A stretch of DNA of 33,133 bases from Acidimicrobiales bacterium (GTDB lineage Bacteria; Actinomycetota; Acidimicrobiia; Acidimicrobiales; Poriferisodalaceae): assembly GCA_014239555.1 (NCBI GenBank), contig JAAZYR010000016.1:1-33133 (forward strand), given 5' to 3'. The position numbers were made by a program, and so were the translations under genes. The notes beneath the pieces are model-generated. The model was given only the letters and a program-made list of their open reading frames with translations. It did not search any database and was not told the DNA's origin. Each line of letters begins with the position of its first letter. The stretch's first letter is position 1. Below, piece by piece: positions 31,263 through 33,133 of the stretch.

Positions 31263-31862
31263 ATGGCTTGGCATCTCAGCGGCATGTACTACGAGAATTG
31301 CTCGTGCACGGCGACGTGTCCGTGTACCTGGTCGAACATGCAATTTCCCGCCACCACCGAACGATGCAACGCCACCCTGGCATTCACCGTCGATGATGGT
31401 GACATTGACGGAGTCGACGTCTCGGGACATACCTTCGTGCTGATGGTCGATTCACCTCCGCTTATGTCTGAGGGAGGCTGGAATGTCGGCGTGATCGTCG
31501 ACGACGGCGCCTCACAAGAGCAAGTTGAGGCTATCGGAGCAGTGGTAAGCGGTTCCTTAGGTGGACCACCAGCCGCATTGGGACCACTGCTCGGCAACTT
31601 CTTGGGCATAGAACAAATGCCAGTCTCGATCACATCTGAAAACGGTGAACACACTGTGACCTTTGGTGATTCGTCATATACCGGACGCCCCCACGTCAAC
31701 GGTTCTGGTGACGTAGTTGAACTGACAGGTGTCGACACCCACCCAGCCGGTCCAGTCTTAGGCATGGCCCCCGTATCGACGTCATCGATTTCAGCCATGG
31801 GCATCTCGTTCGGAGGCGAGGGCCTAAGCGGTTTCGCTAATCCGTTCAATTGGGCGGCCTAA
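31263..31862 (+). CDS. DUF1326 domain-containing protein
   Basis: A 199-residue soluble protein of the DUF1326 family, recognised by its N-terminal cysteine motif YYENCSCTATCPCTWS followed by ERCNATLAFTVDDGDIDGVDVSG and later GGWNVGVIVDDGASQEQ. Function is unestablished; the clustered cysteines suggest metal or cofactor binding. DUF1326 genes commonly sit next to DUF2182 membrane proteins, as here. The ATG at 31263 starts MAWHLSG, which aligns with the family; upstream sequence to 31149 is open but rich in Pro and does not look like coding sequence of this family. It overlaps the DUF2182 gene by 13 bases, which implies coupling. Confidence 0.92.
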   Translation: MAWHLSGMYYENCSCTATCPCTWSNMQFPATTERCNATLAFTVDDGDIDGVDVSGHTFVLMVDSPPLMSEGGWNVGVIVDDGASQEQVEAIGAVVSGSLGGPPAALGPLLGNFLGIEQMPVSITSENGEHTVTFGDSSYTGRPHVNGSGDVVELTGVDTHPAGPVLGMAPVSTSSISAMGISFGGEGLSGFANPFNWAA

Positions 31863-32659
31863 CCGAACCACCGGCGCAGCCGGTAAACAGTTCAAGACTA
31901 TCCACGACAGTTATCCACACCATCAGCGTCAGTTGTTGGGTGGTAACCATCGGATGGGCTGTCCAAATGGACATGGGCCTGTGGGGCATGCCGGGCACCA
32001 TGGGCATGTCGTTCGGGTCGTTCCTAGTTATGTGGACACTCATGATGGCCGCAATGATGTTGTCATCGATAGCGCCGCTAGCAACTCTCTACGAACGAAC
32101 AGTCACCACCCATAGAGGGCCGCGACTCACCGCTCTCGGGAGCGGGTATCTGCTGGCTTGGGGTGCAGCAGGGGTTGTGGCGTTCGCGATAGCTGACGTA
32201 TTTGGTGACATGGCCGCCGATCGTCCGACTCTCGCCCAATGGGTTGCCGTGGCGTGTTTCGCAGCCGCCGGTCTGTACCAACTCACACCATTGAAGATGC
32301 GCTGTCTCGACCACTGTCGCAGCCCGCTCGGTCACCTCATGCAATACATCGGCTTTCGTGGGTCGCTACGCGATATTCGGGCCGGTGTACATCACGGCCT
32401 GTTCTGTTTGGGTTGTTGCTGGGCTCTCATGCTGGTGATGGTCGCTTTTGGCGTAATGAACGTGGCTGCAATGGTTGGTCTGGCACTGGTCATAGCAGTT
32501 GAGAAGCACTGGCGGCACGGTCAACATTTCGCGCGAGTAGTCGGCGTAGTGGCTGTGGTGTGGGCAATTGCGATCGTTATCGACCCCAGCGTCGCTCCCG
32601 GACTCGACCCTGATGCTGTCATGGACATGGACGGAGACATGGACATGACAAATCGTTGA
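31850..32659 (+). CDS. DUF2182 predicted metal-binding integral membrane protein
   Basis: A 269-residue membrane protein with about six to seven hydrophobic helices. DUF2182 marks are MDMGLWGMPGTMGM in the first loop, WTLMMAAMMLSSIAPL, the Cys pairs LKMRCLDHC and GLFCLGCCWALM, and AVEKHWRHG near the end. The first Met-rich loop and the C-terminal MDMDGDMDM tail look suited to Cu(I) or another soft or transition metal. Its function is not established. The annotated start is TTG at 31850 inside the end of the DUF1326 gene; the exact start is uncertain because no in-frame ATG precedes the first helix. It probably forms a two-gene unit with DUF1326. Confidence 0.9.
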   Translation: MGGLTEPPAQPVNSSRLSTTVIHTISVSCWVVTIGWAVQMDMGLWGMPGTMGMSFGSFLVMWTLMMAAMMLSSIAPLATLYERTVTTHRGPRLTALGSGYLLAWGAAGVVAFAIADVFGDMAADRPTLAQWVAVACFAAAGLYQLTPLKMRCLDHCRSPLGHLMQYIGFRGSLRDIRAGVHHGLFCLGCCWALMLVMVAFGVMNVAAMVGLALVIAVEKHWRHGQHFARVVGVVAVVWAIAIVIDPSVAPGLDPDAVMDMDGDMDMTNR

Positions 32660-33133
32660 TTACCTGTTCTCGTTAATTCGCAGTGTCTCGCAACCTGCGT
32701 GAGGCCTGAAGAAATTTTCCACTAACCCAGGCCTGATCCAACTAGTTGAGTGACGAGGCTAAGCCTGTGCCCGGCCCTTGCGACCTCGACGCGACAACTG
32801 CGCCGTCGTAAACGTTTCCTGTAAGCGCTTCTTCTACCGAATCGACGCCGGGATCTAGAATTTCGTTATGGATCAGTCTGAGCGGACAAACGCGGACGAA
32901 ATCGGACCAGAAGAGTCACTCCGTGATGAACGAGAAGCGCTGTCACCCAGGTTCGAGCGCCAGCCCCTGTGATCTTCGGGATTGTCAGGAGAACCTCTGT
33001 GCATATCCAGAGTCTCTAAATCGCCTAACTATTATCGTTCGACGACGTTTTGAGGTCGACATCGGGGAGGATTGTCTCAGGCCTGAAGACCACTCTTGTC
33101 CGGAACTCGTTCGCGTCGACAGGTTTTAGCTGC
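32660..33133. other. Right end, mostly non-coding, weak small ORFs
   Basis: This region holds no gene I can identify. Two small frames exist: 32868-32972 (34 codons, begins MDQSERTNADE, ends TGA) and 32923-33129 (68 codons, six Cys residues). Neither has a clear Shine-Dalgarno or a family match by eye. AGGCCTGA occurs three times (32702, 32729 and 33079), of uncertain meaning. Confidence 0.4.

Noticed and set aside
30647..31443. Open frames on the plus strand (30647-31102 and 30982-31443)
   Set aside because: They lie antisense to the selenoprotein or overlap the DUF1326 gene and show no family motifs.
32900..33000. tRNA-Sec (GGTTCGAG near 32950)
   Set aside because: The T-loop-like sequence has no flanking T stem, and no UCA anticodon arm or acceptor stem can be built around it.
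1..33133. CRISPR arrays, insertion sequences, phage genes, rRNA
   Set aside because: I found no repeat-spacer pattern, transposase, integrase, phage structural gene or rRNA sequence by eye.

Overview
The window looks like chromosome from a free-living, probably marine, Actinomycetota of the Acidimicrobiia type. This rests on moderate GC content, several F420/LLM-type flavin oxidoreductases, an SCO6745-family protein, a Rv1284-like beta-carbonic anhydrase, a DtxR-family regulator and a dense set of CoA-linked catabolic enzymes. The taxonomic call is an inference; there is no rRNA or other marker here. I see no insertion sequence, prophage, CRISPR array, rRNA or tRNA.

Positions 236-14308 form a catabolic region: an LLM oxidoreductase, a MFE-2-like short-chain dehydrogenase, an epoxide-hydrolase-like enzyme, FKBP, a methyltransferase and MFS exporter, a thiolase-like protein with a DUF35 partner and a flavin reductase, a tandem-fused CaiB-type CoA transferase with an LLM enzyme, an SCO6745-family protein, two alpha/beta hydrolases (one without its nucleophile), and a complete haloalkane dehalogenase. 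Together they fit uptake and oxidation of diverse cyclic, steroid-like, epoxidised or halogenated compounds through CoA thioesters.

Positions 14312-18794 hold an MFS transporter, beta-carbonic anhydrase, a third LLM enzyme and a ClC channel with CBS domains. Positions 18925-25522 are a metal-acquisition locus: a DtxR-family regulator overlapping an FbpC-type ATPase, a flippase/glycosyltransferase fusion on the other strand, then an FbpA-type lipoprotein (frameshifted), an FbpB-type permease and an orphan C-terminal half of an FAD oxidoreductase. Palindromes lie in both divergent promoters of this locus.

Positions 25654-29163 encode a Baeyer-Villiger-type monooxygenase and a D-aminoacylase-family amidohydrolase. 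Positions 29186-31081 (minus strand) hold the most interesting item: a GrdB-like protein read through an in-frame UGA, with a UxxC motif and a hairpin of bacterial SECIS geometry 12 nt after the UGA, so very probably a selenoprotein, followed by an unknown beta-rich protein. Positions 31263-32659 encode a DUF1326/DUF2182 pair with Cys- and Met-rich motifs. The last 470 bases hold only weak small ORFs.
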